A stretch of 64,000 nucleotides of DNA from AC-49 sp963766605 (GTDB lineage Bacteria > Actinomycetota > Thermoleophilia > Solirubrobacterales > Solirubrobacteraceae): contig CAVYAT010000005.1 in assembly GCA_963766605.1 (NCBI GenBank), positions 620,001-684,000 on the forward strand. The letters run 5' to 3'. Under the pieces are notes generated by a model. The model saw only the letters and a list, made by a program, of their open reading frames with translations, searched no databases and was not told the DNA's origin. The position numbers and the translations under genes are program-made. Below, piece by piece: positions 7,994 to 16,164 of this stretch; positions within the stretch are counted from its first letter, which is position 1, and every line of letters begins with the position of its first letter.

Positions 7994-10567
7994 TCAGCTC
8001 GGCGACAGCGCGTCCTCGAGCTCGGCGCGTCGCGTGATGGCGAGCTTGCGGTACGTGCGCTGCAGGTGCCCTTCGACGGTCTTCTGGGACAGGAACAGGG
8101 CGGTGGCGATATCCGCGTTGGACAGGCCGGCGGCGGCAAGGTCCGCCGTCCGGCGCTCGGCGACCGTCAGGGCGTGGACGCCATGCAGGCGGGCGCGCCG
8201 CGGGCGGGCGCCGGAGCGGATCAGGGCCGCCCGTGCTCGGTCGGCCAACGGCTGCGCCCCGCCCCGGTCGGCCAGGTCGAGCGCCTCATACAGGGGCGCC
8301 CTCGCCTCGGTGCGACGGCCCGCCGTGACGAGCTGATCTCCCAGGTCCAGGAGCGCTCGCGCGCGCACGACGAACGCACCGGCCTCGCCCAGCAGATCGG
8401 CGGCCGCGGCGAGGCGTCTGGGATCCGCATGGAGCCGCGCGGCAACCCACAGTGCGCGGCCGGTCGTGCCGGGCGCTCCGAACGCCTGCGCCCGCTCGAG
8501 CTCGTCGGCCGCCAGCACGCGGGCTCGTTCGACGTCGCCGGCCTGGGCCAGCGCAAGGGCTTCGCCACCGCCGTGATGACAACCGGCGGGATTCACGATC
8601 CCGTAGCGGAACATGAGCTCGCGGCCGGCCTGGAAGGCGCCGGCGGCACGGGCCGGGGCTCCGGTCGCGAGCAGCACCGTCCCCCGGGCGCGGAGGATGC
8701 ACTCGTAGGCGAGCTGGCCCGACACCACCTCCACGTCGACCGCCGCGAGCACCGCCACGGCGTGGTCGACCTCGCCGAGCGCGACGGACGTCAGGGCCTG
8801 TTGTGCGTGTTCGACCGGCAGGACCCACGGAGCGTAGGACGGGTCGTGGAACGCGACGACGCTGGCGCGTGCGCCATGCAGATCGCCGGCCGTGTAGGCG
8901 ATGCGGGCCGCGTACCACGCCATCACGCTTGCCGCGACACGGTCGCCCCGCCGGGCGGCCGCGTGATGCCCGGCGTGGGCCAGGTGGAGCGCGAGATCGA
9001 GCTCGTCGCACGCCGACAACGCGGTGGTGACCATCGTCAGCGGCGCCAGGGCCCCAAGCAGCTCGGCATCGGCGTCGCGGTCGATGAGGGCGGCGAGCGC
9101 GAGGCTGCGCACGACCGCGACCGGCGCCGCGCGACGGTACGCGTCGAACGCCTGCACGGCGGCGAGCTGTCGCTTGCCGGGACCAGCTCCGGGCGGCGGC
9201 GGGCCGAGCGCGGCGAGCCGCGCCTCGGTCGCCGCCCAGTGCAGGGGATGGACGAGTCCGATCGCGCCGAGCTCGGCCTCGAACCGGGCGCGCAGGTCGG
9301 GGTCCGAGTCGTCCATTCCGCGATCCAGCGTGTCGCGCAGGATCCCGAGCGCGGTATCGATCTCGCCGGCGTTGAGGTGCGCCCGCGCCAGCGCCAGGCG
9401 CGTGAGGTGGTCACCGGGCTCAAGCGCCGAGGCCCTCTCCAGATGCACACGGGCATCCGGACGACCGAGCGCCAGCTCCGCGCGGCCGAGGTCGCGCAGA
9501 ACCGCGGCGCGGTGCAGATCGGGCGGCGGCTCGCGCAGCGCACGCGCGAGGTTGCGGGCCACGGCCACCGGATCGCCCTCGGCGGCTCGCGCGGCCGCCC
9601 GCAGCACGCTGACGGCCTCCGCGTCGCCGCGCGGGTCGACGCGAGCGAGGTGCTCGGCTGCCGCCTCGACGTCATCCCGTCGCGCAAGCTCGTGGGCCGC
9701 CGCGCGGTGCAGACGCTGCACCTGTCCGGGGGCCATTGCGCCGAAAATCGCCTCGCCGACCGGCGCAGGACGCAGCTGCGCCGGGCGCCCCCGCGTCACG
9801 AGCCCCGCGGCGAACAGCTCATCGACCGCGTCGCGCGCTGCGTCGGCGTCGAGACCGCTGAGCGCTGCGACGAGCCCGATGTCGCCGGCCGTCCCAAGCA
9901 CGGAGAGAGCGCGCGCGGCCAGGGTCGCGGGCTCCCCGAGACGATCGAGCTGGTGGCGAAGCGTCTGCGCGATCGCGTCGGGGGCCCGGCGCTCGAGGTC
10001 GATCGCATCGTCATCACCGCCGCGGTGGCCCGCCGCCACCGACGCGCGAAGGAGATCGTGGAGTAGCAGCGGTATGCCGTCCGACAGGGCATATGCCATC
10101 GCACAGAAGCGGTCGCTCGCCTGCGGCAGCCGGGTGTGCACGAACTCGGCGGCGGCAGCGCAACTCAGCGGCTCGACCTGACGGGCCTCTGATCGGCCGA
10201 TGATCGCGGCCAGCGAACCGTCGAACGTCGGCCGTGTCGCGATCAACAGCAAGGCCGACCGGGCCGGCGGGTCAGCAGCGACCGAGGCCAGGAGCACGAT
10301 CAACTCGTCGTCCAGCCACTGCGCGTCGTCGGCCGTGATCAGAACCGGGCCCGCGGCACCGAACTCGCGCCGAAGCTGGTCGGGATCCGCCGCGCGCACG
10401 ACGGCCACTCCCGCGGCCGATGCGTGCTCCTCTGCGCGGCGCACGAGCGTCGTCTTCCCCACGCCTGCGCCACCCTCGAGCGTCAGGGGCACGAACGATC
10501 GGCCGCTCGCCAGCCTCCCGATGGAGCCCTGCAACCAGGCGTCATGAGCTTCTCTTTCGAACAGCAC
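7994..10567 (-). CDS. Large LuxR-family transcriptional regulator with AAA ATPase (LAL/MalT type)
   Basis: An 857-residue regulator. The N-terminus has a P-loop GGAGVGKTTLV at about residues 31-41 and a Walker-B-like ITADDAQWLDDE, as in STAND/AAA regulators such as MalT. A long middle region of repeated Ala/Leu/Arg-rich helices looks like TPR-type repeats. The last 60 residues are a LuxR helix-turn-helix (LTVAERRTADLAAAGLSNADIA then FLSQKTVEGH). GTG 10567 is chosen because it directly precedes the conserved FEREAHDAWL start of this family; the open frame upstream has no homology. The ligand and target genes are not evident. A possible small gene overlaps its start by 26 bases on the same strand. 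Confidence 0.88.
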   Translation of the reverse strand: MLFEREAHDAWLQGSIGRLASGRSFVPLTLEGGAGVGKTTLVRRAEEHASAAGVAVVRAADPDQLRREFGAAGPVLITADDAQWLDDELIVLLASVAADPPARSALLLIATRPTFDGSLAAIIGRSEARQVEPLSCAAAAEFVHTRLPQASDRFCAMAYALSDGIPLLLHDLLRASVAAGHRGGDDDAIDLERRAPDAIAQTLRHQLDRLGEPATLAARALSVLGTAGDIGLVAALSGLDADAARDAVDELFAAGLVTRGRPAQLRPAPVGEAIFGAMAPGQVQRLHRAAAHELARRDDVEAAAEHLARVDPRGDAEAVSVLRAAARAAEGDPVAVARNLARALREPPPDLHRAAVLRDLGRAELALGRPDARVHLERASALEPGDHLTRLALARAHLNAGEIDTALGILRDTLDRGMDDSDPDLRARFEAELGAIGLVHPLHWAATEARLAALGPPPPGAGPGKRQLAAVQAFDAYRRAAPVAVVRSLALAALIDRDADAELLGALAPLTMVTTALSACDELDLALHLAHAGHHAAARRGDRVAASVMAWYAARIAYTAGDLHGARASVVAFHDPSYAPWVLPVEHAQQALTSVALGEVDHAVAVLAAVDVEVVSGQLAYECILRARGTVLLATGAPARAAGAFQAGRELMFRYGIVNPAGCHHGGGEALALAQAGDVERARVLAADELERAQAFGAPGTTGRALWVAARLHADPRRLAAAADLLGEAGAFVVRARALLDLGDQLVTAGRRTEARAPLYEALDLADRGGAQPLADRARAALIRSGARPRRARLHGVHALTVAERRTADLAAAGLSNADIATALFLSQKTVEGHLQRTYRKLAITRRAELEDALSPS

Positions 10568-10814
10568 GGCGGCGGATTGTGACGGCGAAGTCGCGGGTTG
10601 GTCGCACCAAAGTCCAGGGTTGCGAAACGTCGGACCCGCGCCGAAGCTGTTGGCCGATGCGGAACACGGCCCCGACTCCCAAGCCCAAGCCGACCAAGAG
10701 GCGCCCCGTCTCCGTGCGCCGGCCGACGATCGTCCGCTCCGGTGGCCGGCTGACCTGCCACACCGGGACCTGGTCGGGATCGCCGACGCGCTTCGCGTTC
10801 GGCTGCCTGGCCAA
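10542..10814 (-). CDS. Possible small protein upstream of the LuxR regulator
   Basis: A 90-codon frame starting at ATG 10814. GC at third codon positions is high over most of its length, as expected for a real gene in this genome, and the opposite-strand frame through the same region lacks sensible structure. The product is basic, with a short hydrophobic stretch (LLVGLGLGVGAVF). I recognise no family. It overlaps the regulator start by 26 bases in another frame, which could mean coupling or could mean the frame is spurious. Moderate to low confidence. Confidence 0.35.
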   Translation of the reverse strand: MARQPNAKRVGDPDQVPVWQVSRPPERTIVGRRTETGRLLVGLGLGVGAVFRIGQQLRRGSDVSQPWTLVRPTRDFAVTIRRRAVRKRSS

Positions 10815-10851
10815 CGGTCACGCGCCGCGACGTACCGGATGCACTGACGGC

Positions 10852-11553
10852 GTGCGCGCGGCGGCAATCGCATCTGTTGTCGCTGCGACGGCTGTCCTCG
10901 TCGGCGCATCGTGCGCCCAGGCACAGGACGCGAAGTTCCGGGCCAGCCTCAGTGGCACGTACACGACGTACGCGAAGCTGGCCAACCCGAGCTGCTTCAG
11001 CGTCGACGCCAACGGCAACACCGTGCCGTTCACCCAGATCGGGGTGTCGTCCGAGCGCGACACGTTCTCGAGCACGCATGCGGTCACGCTGGACGCGCAA
11101 CACTTCGGCCGCGCGTCGTGGTTCGGCGCCGGTGAGCTGGGACGCTTCTCGACGCTGTTCTTGCTGAAGCGCACGAGTTCGGCGCAACCACAGTTCTGCA
11201 CGCCGGACGAGCAGTACCACCCGCGCCCTTCGGACTGCGGTCGCAGGCGCATGACGTACCCGATCCGGGTCTACGGCCGCACGGACCGCGCGGCGTTCTC
11301 GTTCGAGTTCAACGGCGGGGCCAGCCAGGACCAGCCCGACGACCCGTACGCGGCATGCCCGTCCTACGGCGCGCGGTGGCCGGGCGCGCTGGAATCGACC
11401 GGCTCCGCGCCGGTCTCGGTCGGCCGGCTGTTCGACCGCAACATCCACAGCCTCGTGCTGCACGGCCACGCAGCGGGACCGCTCCAGGACGCGGGCTCCG
11501 CCACCGGGCGTTACGAGCTGTTGTGGACGCTGAAGCTGACGCGCAAAGCCTGA
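10852..11553 (+). CDS. Secreted protein of unknown function
   Basis: A 233-residue protein starting at GTG 10852 with an Ala/Val-rich signal peptide ending near GASCAQAQDA. The mature part is rich in Thr, Ser and aromatic residues and has several cysteines (NPSCFS, QFCTPDEQY, PSDCGRRR, YAACPSYG), consistent with an extracytoplasmic disulfide-bonded beta-rich domain. I do not recognise a named family. It is the only plus-strand gene in the block between the LuxR regulator and scpB, and its stop lies next to a strong inverted repeat. An alternative upstream start in frame would place the signal peptide internally, so the GTG is preferred. Confidence 0.7.
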   Translation: MRAAAIASVVAATAVLVGASCAQAQDAKFRASLSGTYTTYAKLANPSCFSVDANGNTVPFTQIGVSSERDTFSSTHAVTLDAQHFGRASWFGAGELGRFSTLFLLKRTSSAQPQFCTPDEQYHPRPSDCGRRRMTYPIRVYGRTDRAAFSFEFNGGASQDQPDDPYAACPSYGARWPGALESTGSAPVSVGRLFDRNIHSLVLHGHAAGPLQDAGSATGRYELLWTLKLTRKA

Positions 11554-11554
11554 G

Positions 11555-12166
11555 TCAGCCGGTGGCGCCCGCGGGCTCCGGCACCGGCTGGACGGCGCCG
11601 CCTGCGCGGGCGTCACCAGCCTTGAGCAGGCGCTCGCGCAGGTCTGACTCCTCCTCGGGCGTCGGGTCCCACTGGCCGGGGTCCGGGAGGTCGTCGAGCG
11701 AGTTGAGGCCGAACAGCTTGAGGAACAGCGGCGTCGTGCGGTACAGGACGGCGCCGAACTGGGAGCGACCGGACTCCTCGAGCAGGCCGCGCTCGAGCAG
11801 TGTCGATGCGGCACTGTCGGCGCTGACGCCGCGGATGCGGGTGATCTCGGGACGCGACACCGGCTCGAGGTAGGCGACGATCGCCAGCGTCTCGGCCTGG
11901 GCCGGCGTCAGCGGCGGCGTGCGCGGCTTGGCCAGCAACCGCCGCGCCGCGGCCTCGGTGTCGGGAGCGCTGCCCAGGGTGAACCCACCGGCAACCTCCC
12001 GGACCTCCAGGCCGCGCGTTCCGGGCGCCAGCGCCTCGCGAAGCTCGTGCAGCGCCTCGCGCAGCTCATCCGGCGTGGCGCCCGCGGCGTCGGCGAGCTC
12101 GGCCACGCTGACCGGGTCGGGCGACAGGAACAGGAGCGCCTCGACGATCCGGGCCAGCTCGCTCAT
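11555..12166 (-). CDS. scpB: Segregation and condensation protein B
   Basis: A winged-helix kleisin partner that joins ScpA and SMC in chromosome condensation. The 203-residue protein begins LARIVEALLFLSPDPVSVAELA and contains AETLAIVAYLEPVSRPEITRIRGV and LLYRTT-like GAVLYRTTPLFLKLFGL, the standard ScpB motifs. ATG 12166 overlaps the scpA stop as ATGA; the frame continues upstream only inside scpA. The C-terminal 40 residues after the conserved core are low complexity. The pair is the end of the eight-gene minus-strand run that begins at gcvT. Confidence 0.93.
   Translation of the reverse strand: MSELARIVEALLFLSPDPVSVAELADAAGATPDELREALHELREALAPGTRGLEVREVAGGFTLGSAPDTEAAARRLLAKPRTPPLTPAQAETLAIVAYLEPVSRPEITRIRGVSADSAASTLLERGLLEESGRSQFGAVLYRTTPLFLKLFGLNSLDDLPDPGQWDPTPEEESDLRERLLKAGDARAGGAVQPVPEPAGATG
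11556..11590. terminator. Inverted repeat at the convergent secreted-protein/scpB junction
   Basis: CAGCCGGTG at 11556-11564 is perfectly complementary to CACCGGCTG at 11582-11590, with an inner GCCCGCGGGC palindrome. It starts three bases after the stop of the plus-strand gene and covers the last codons of scpB. There is no T-run. It could act as a transcription barrier for the plus-strand gene; the role is inferred. Confidence 0.4.
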
Positions 12167-12924
12167 GCCGACATCCTTGCGGTCCGGTCGGACCCAACCG
12201 GCTGTCTCATCGGCTCGATCGCGATGTCGCCGAACGGCTCGGGCTGATGCCACGTCGCCTCACCCTGCTTGTAGAGCTCAAGCAGCGCGAACAGCGTCAC
12301 CGCGACGGTCACCCGATCGGCGCCGCGAACCGCCTCGTCGAAGCTGACGGCTCCCCGGCGCAGCAGCTCACGCAAGTGGCCCAGCCGCTCAGCGACCGAC
12401 ACGCGCGGGATGTTGAGGTGGCGCAGGTCGATCGGGGCCGGCATCCGCAGCAGCCCGCCGATCGCGGCACCGAGCTGCGCCGGGGCGTAGACCGCGCCGG
12501 CGTCGTCGTAGGTGACGCGCCGCAGCTGCGGCGGAAGCGCCGCTGCGCGGTAGCGAACCCCGGCCTGGCCGGCCAGCAGGTCCTCCAGGTGCTCGGCCGC
12601 CTGACGGTAACGACGCGCCTCCAGCAGCCGCGCCAGCAGCTCCTCGGCCGCTTCGCCGGGCTCGAACTCGAGCAGCTCGTCGTCGTCGGCGTCGAGCAGC
12701 AGGCGCGACTTGAGCTCGAGCAGCGCCGCGATCAGGACGAGGAACTCCGTCGCCGCCTCGAGGTCGAGCTCGCCGCGCGACTCGAGGTGGTCGAGGTAGG
12801 CGAGCACGACGTCGGCCAGCTCGACCTCGGCCAGCTCGATCTCCTCGCGCAGGACGAGCGTCAACAGCAGGTCGAACGGGCCGGTGAAAACCTCGAGGTC
12901 GAGCTCGAGCGAGGCGACGGTCAC
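12163..12924 (-). CDS. scpA: Segregation and condensation protein A (kleisin)
   Basis: The kleisin that bridges the SMC heads. The 253-residue protein begins with LDLEVFTGPFDLLLTLV, the N-terminal kleisin helix motif, continues with ELADVVLAYLDHL and FLVLIAALLELKSRLLL, and ends with a winged-helix segment containing VTVAVTLFALLELYKQGE. Length and order match ScpA. Its stop overlaps scpB. ATG 12924 gives the usual distance to the first helix; there is a 28-base gap to the methyltransferase stop upstream. A central acidic stretch (DADDDELLEFEPGE) is common in this family. Confidence 0.93.
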   Translation of the reverse strand: MTVASLELDLEVFTGPFDLLLTLVLREEIELAEVELADVVLAYLDHLESRGELDLEAATEFLVLIAALLELKSRLLLDADDDELLEFEPGEAAEELLARLLEARRYRQAAEHLEDLLAGQAGVRYRAAALPPQLRRVTYDDAGAVYAPAQLGAAIGGLLRMPAPIDLRHLNIPRVSVAERLGHLRELLRRGAVSFDEAVRGADRVTVAVTLFALLELYKQGEATWHQPEPFGDIAIEPMRQPVGSDRTARMSA

Positions 12925-12952
12925 GGCGACGAGGGTAGCGGCGCGGGCGGCG

Positions 12953-13675
12953 TCAGCGGGTCAGGCGGGCGGTGTAGTGGACGGTGAACAGGCGCAGCGC
13001 CAACGGCTGCCTAACGCGCAGCGCGCCGGCACGTACCGCCCACTTCACCGTCGAGCGCCAGCCCGGATGGCGGAACGTGTGGTGCTCACGATTGAGCCCG
13101 TCGACGATCTCGCCGTCGACGCGCAGGCCGGCCGCCGCGGCGAGCGCTCGCACGTCGGCGCGCGAGAAGCGCTGGATGTGGCCGATCCGCTGCGCCTCGG
13201 CGACCTTGCCGGGGCGCCGCGCGCTGAAGTTGTCCTCGAGCGGCACCTCGATCACCACGACCCGGCACGCCCGCGCGGTCTCGGCCAGCAACGCGCGCGG
13301 GTCCGGAACATGCTCGAGCACGTGGCTGAGGATCCCAAGGTCGTAGGCGTCGTCGGCGACCGGCAGATGCTCGCCGTCGAACGCCTCGATGCGCCGGAAG
13401 TCCGGGTTGCGCGCGGCGATCGCCGCGCCGTCCGGGCTGACCTCGAAGCCGTCGAACGTCTCGCCGAACCCGCGGTCGCTGAGCTGCGCGAGGATCGCCC
13501 CGTCGCCGCAGCCGACCTCGCAGACGCTCGCGGGTGGCGTGCCGCGCCACAGGGCGACGATGTTCGACGCCTTGATCCGCGCGTTGAGCAGCCGCCACTG
13601 CCGCCAGCGCTCGGCCTCCGCCCCTTCGTGGGCGTAGGTGTCGTCGTAGAACGCCGCGAGGTCGATGTCGCTCAT
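12953..13675 (-). CDS. SAM-dependent class I methyltransferase
   Basis: A 240-residue protein with the SAM-binding glycine loop SVCEVGCGDGAILAQL, an acidic second strand (FEVSPDGAAI) and the post-I motif YDLGILSHVLEHVPDP. These make it a methyltransferase of the Methyltransf_11/ubiE-like type; the substrate is not evident. The C-terminal half contains basic segments and aromatic residues (HHTFRHPGWRSTVKWAV) that may bind membrane or nucleotide-sugar. ATG 13675 overlaps the trpS stop as ATGA. It lies between trpS and scpA in one transcription unit. Confidence 0.85.
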   Translation of the reverse strand: MSDIDLAAFYDDTYAHEGAEAERWRQWRLLNARIKASNIVALWRGTPPASVCEVGCGDGAILAQLSDRGFGETFDGFEVSPDGAAIAARNPDFRRIEAFDGEHLPVADDAYDLGILSHVLEHVPDPRALLAETARACRVVVIEVPLEDNFSARRPGKVAEAQRIGHIQRFSRADVRALAAAAGLRVDGEIVDGLNREHHTFRHPGWRSTVKWAVRAGALRVRQPLALRLFTVHYTARLTR

Positions 13676-14664
13676 CGTGCCGCGCCGAAGCCCATGGCGG
13701 CGCGCACGTCGGCGAGCACCGGGGCGGCGAGCGCCTGGGCGCGCCGGGCGCCGGCGGCGAGCAGTTCGTCGAGCCGCGCCTCGTCGCCGCGCAGATGCGC
13801 GTAGGCGGCCTGGACGGGCGCCAGCATCTCGGCCACCGCCGAGGCCGTCGCCGCCTTGAGGTCGCCGTAGCCGCGCGCATCGGCCAGCGATGCCTCGACC
13901 GTGTCGGGCGTGTCGCCGCGCGCCGCCGCGAGGATGTCGATCAGGTTCGAGACGCCCGGCTTGTCGGGCGCGCGGCGGATCTCGTTGTCGGAGTCGGTGA
14001 CCGCGCGCCTGAACTTCTTGTCGATGGCCCCCGGATCGTCGAGCACGTAGACCGTGCCCTCCTCGCTGGAGTTCGACGTCGACATCTTCGAGGTCGGGTC
14101 CTGGAGGTCCATGATCCGCGCGCCGACCGCCGGGATGCGGTGCTCGGGGACGACGAGGATGTCCTCGCCGAAGCGCGCGTTGAAGCGCCGCGCGACGTCG
14201 CGCATCAGCTCGAGGTGCTCGCGCTGGTCCTCGCCGACCGGCACCTCGCCGGCGCGGTAGACGAGCACGTCGGCGGCCTGCAAGACGGGGTAGTAGAGCA
14301 GCGCCGCGGACACGAGCTCGCGCTGGGCGACCGACTTGTCGCGGAACTGGTGCATGCGGTTGAGCTCGCCGACCGCGGTGACACTCGACAACAGCCATGT
14401 GAGCTCGGTGTGCTCGGGCACGTCGGACTGGCGAAACAGGATGCAGCGCTCGGGGTCGAGGCCGGCGGCGAGCAGGATCGCCGTCGTGTCGTAGACGCGT
14501 TCGCGCAGCGCCGCGGGGTCGTACTGAACGCTGATCGCGTGCAGGTCGACGATGCAGTAGATCGCCTCGCCGCGATCCTGCCCCTCGACGTACTGGCGGA
14601 TCGCCCCGATGTAGTTGCCCAGGTGCTTGCGGCCGGTCGGCTGGATCCCGGAGAAGATGCGCAC
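13672..14664 (-). CDS. trpS: Tryptophanyl-tRNA synthetase
   Basis: Charges tRNA-Trp. The 330-residue protein has the class I signatures FSGIQPTGRKHLGNYIGA (HIGH-like) and DPTSKMSTS (KMSKS-like), plus the Trp-binding YYPVLQAADVLVYRAGEVPVG-type region and GEDQREHLELMRD. Length is standard. It starts three bases after the gcvPB stop and overlaps the methyltransferase by ATGA, so its expression is tied to the glycine-cleavage genes. No T-box or leader is visible upstream, as expected inside an operon. Confidence 0.95.
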   Translation of the reverse strand: MRIFSGIQPTGRKHLGNYIGAIRQYVEGQDRGEAIYCIVDLHAISVQYDPAALRERVYDTTAILLAAGLDPERCILFRQSDVPEHTELTWLLSSVTAVGELNRMHQFRDKSVAQRELVSAALLYYPVLQAADVLVYRAGEVPVGEDQREHLELMRDVARRFNARFGEDILVVPEHRIPAVGARIMDLQDPTSKMSTSNSSEEGTVYVLDDPGAIDKKFRRAVTDSDNEIRRAPDKPGVSNLIDILAAARGDTPDTVEASLADARGYGDLKAATASAVAEMLAPVQAAYAHLRGDEARLDELLAAGARRAQALAAPVLADVRAAMGFGAAR

Positions 14665-14667
14665 GGG

Positions 14668-16164
14668 TCAGACCGACATCGCCTGGCGCAACACCGGATT
14701 GCGCGCGGCGCTCGCTTCGTCGAGGCGGCGGACAGGCGTCGTGTGCGGCGCGGTCCTGGCGATCTCGGGATCGTCGGCCGCCTCGCGCAGGATCTCGGCC
14801 AGCGACTGCGCGAAGTCGTCGAGCGTCTCGCGCGTCTCGGTCTCCGTTGGTTCGATCAGCATCGCCTCGTCGACGAGCAGCGGGAAGTAGACGGTCGGCG
14901 GATGGACGCCGTGGTCGAGCAGGCGCTTGGCGGCATCGAGCGTGGCGATCTTCAGCTCGCGCTTCATCGGCCCACCGCTGAGCACGAACTCGTGCATGCA
15001 CAGCTCGCCGAACGCGAGCGGCAGATGCTCGAGCACGCCGAGCGCGCGCAGCCGCGCGAGCAGGTAGTTGGCGTTGAGCACGGCGACCTCGGACGCGTCG
15101 CGCAGCCCCGAAGCGCCGAGCGAGCAGATGTAGGCGTAGGAGCGGACGAAGCAGCCGTAGTTGCCCTGGAAGCCGCGCAGGCGCCCGATCGACTGCGTCT
15201 GGTGGCCGTGGCCTTCGTCGTCGGAGACGAGGTCGAACGTGCCGTCCTCGCCGCGCACGATCCGCGGGTTCATCAGGAACGGCACGATCCGGTCGGAGAC
15301 CGCGATCGGCCCCGCCCCGGGCCCGCCGCCGCCGTGGGGCTGGGTGAAGGACTTGTGCAGGTTGAAGTGCACGATGTCGAAGCCCATGTCACCGGGCCGC
15401 ACCTCGCCCATGATCGCGTTGAGGTTTGCGCCGTCGTAGTAGAGCGTTGCGCCGACCGCGTGGACGATGCGGGCGATCTCCTCGATGTTGGGGTCGAAGA
15501 TCCCCAGCGTGTTGGGGTTGGTCAGCATCAGGCAGGCGATCTCGTCGGTCGCCTTGGCCCGCAGGTCGTCGAGGTCGACGCCGCCGTCGGGATTCGTTCC
15601 GACCTTGACGACCTCGCAACCGGCCATCGTCACCGTCGCCGGGTTCGTACCGTGCGCCGTGTCGGGCGTGAGGATCTTGCGCCGGTCCTCGCCGCGGGAC
15701 TCGTGGTAGGCGCGCGTCAACAGCACCCCGGCCAGCTCCCCGTGCGACCCGGCGCTCGGCTGAAGCGACACGTGCGGCAGGCCGGAGATCTCGCTCAGCG
15801 CCCGCTCGAGGTTCCACATCAGCTCCAGCGCCCCCTGCGCTCTGCCGGGCACCTGGCGCGGGTGCAGCCGCGCGTGGCCGGGCAGCGCCGCGACGCGCTC
15901 GTGCAGGCGCGGGTTGTGCTTCATCGTGCACGAGCCGAGCGGGTAGAAGCCCGAGTCGAGGTCGAAGTTGCGCTTGGAGACGTTGACGTAGTGACGGACG
16001 ATCTCGGGCTCGGAGACCTCGGGCAGCGCCGGCGCCGTGGGGCGGCGCAGCGTGTCGGGCAGCAGCCCATCGACGACCGGCACGTCGACCTCGGGGCACT
16101 GGAACGCGCGCCGCCCGGGCGCGCCCTTCTGGAAGATCGTCCTCACCGGGACCTCGCCGATCAT
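14668..16164 (-). CDS. gcvPB: Glycine dehydrogenase (decarboxylating) subunit 2
   Basis: The PLP-carrying half of the split P-protein that decarboxylates glycine and passes the aminomethyl group to GcvH lipoate. The 498-residue protein shows GFYPLGSCTMKHNP near the N-terminus, SAGSHGELAGVL, DTAHGTNPATV and the PLP lysine in FNLHKSFTQPHGGGGPGAG. ATG 16164 overlaps the gcvPA stop as ATGA. The frame is open far upstream inside gcvPA but without homology. Length is normal for the two-subunit form found in many Gram-positive and thermophilic bacteria. Confidence 0.95.
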   Translation of the reverse strand: MIGEVPVRTIFQKGAPGRRAFQCPEVDVPVVDGLLPDTLRRPTAPALPEVSEPEIVRHYVNVSKRNFDLDSGFYPLGSCTMKHNPRLHERVAALPGHARLHPRQVPGRAQGALELMWNLERALSEISGLPHVSLQPSAGSHGELAGVLLTRAYHESRGEDRRKILTPDTAHGTNPATVTMAGCEVVKVGTNPDGGVDLDDLRAKATDEIACLMLTNPNTLGIFDPNIEEIARIVHAVGATLYYDGANLNAIMGEVRPGDMGFDIVHFNLHKSFTQPHGGGGPGAGPIAVSDRIVPFLMNPRIVRGEDGTFDLVSDDEGHGHQTQSIGRLRGFQGNYGCFVRSYAYICSLGASGLRDASEVAVLNANYLLARLRALGVLEHLPLAFGELCMHEFVLSGGPMKRELKIATLDAAKRLLDHGVHPPTVYFPLLVDEAMLIEPTETETRETLDDFAQSLAEILREAADDPEIARTAPHTTPVRRLDEASAARNPVLRQAMSV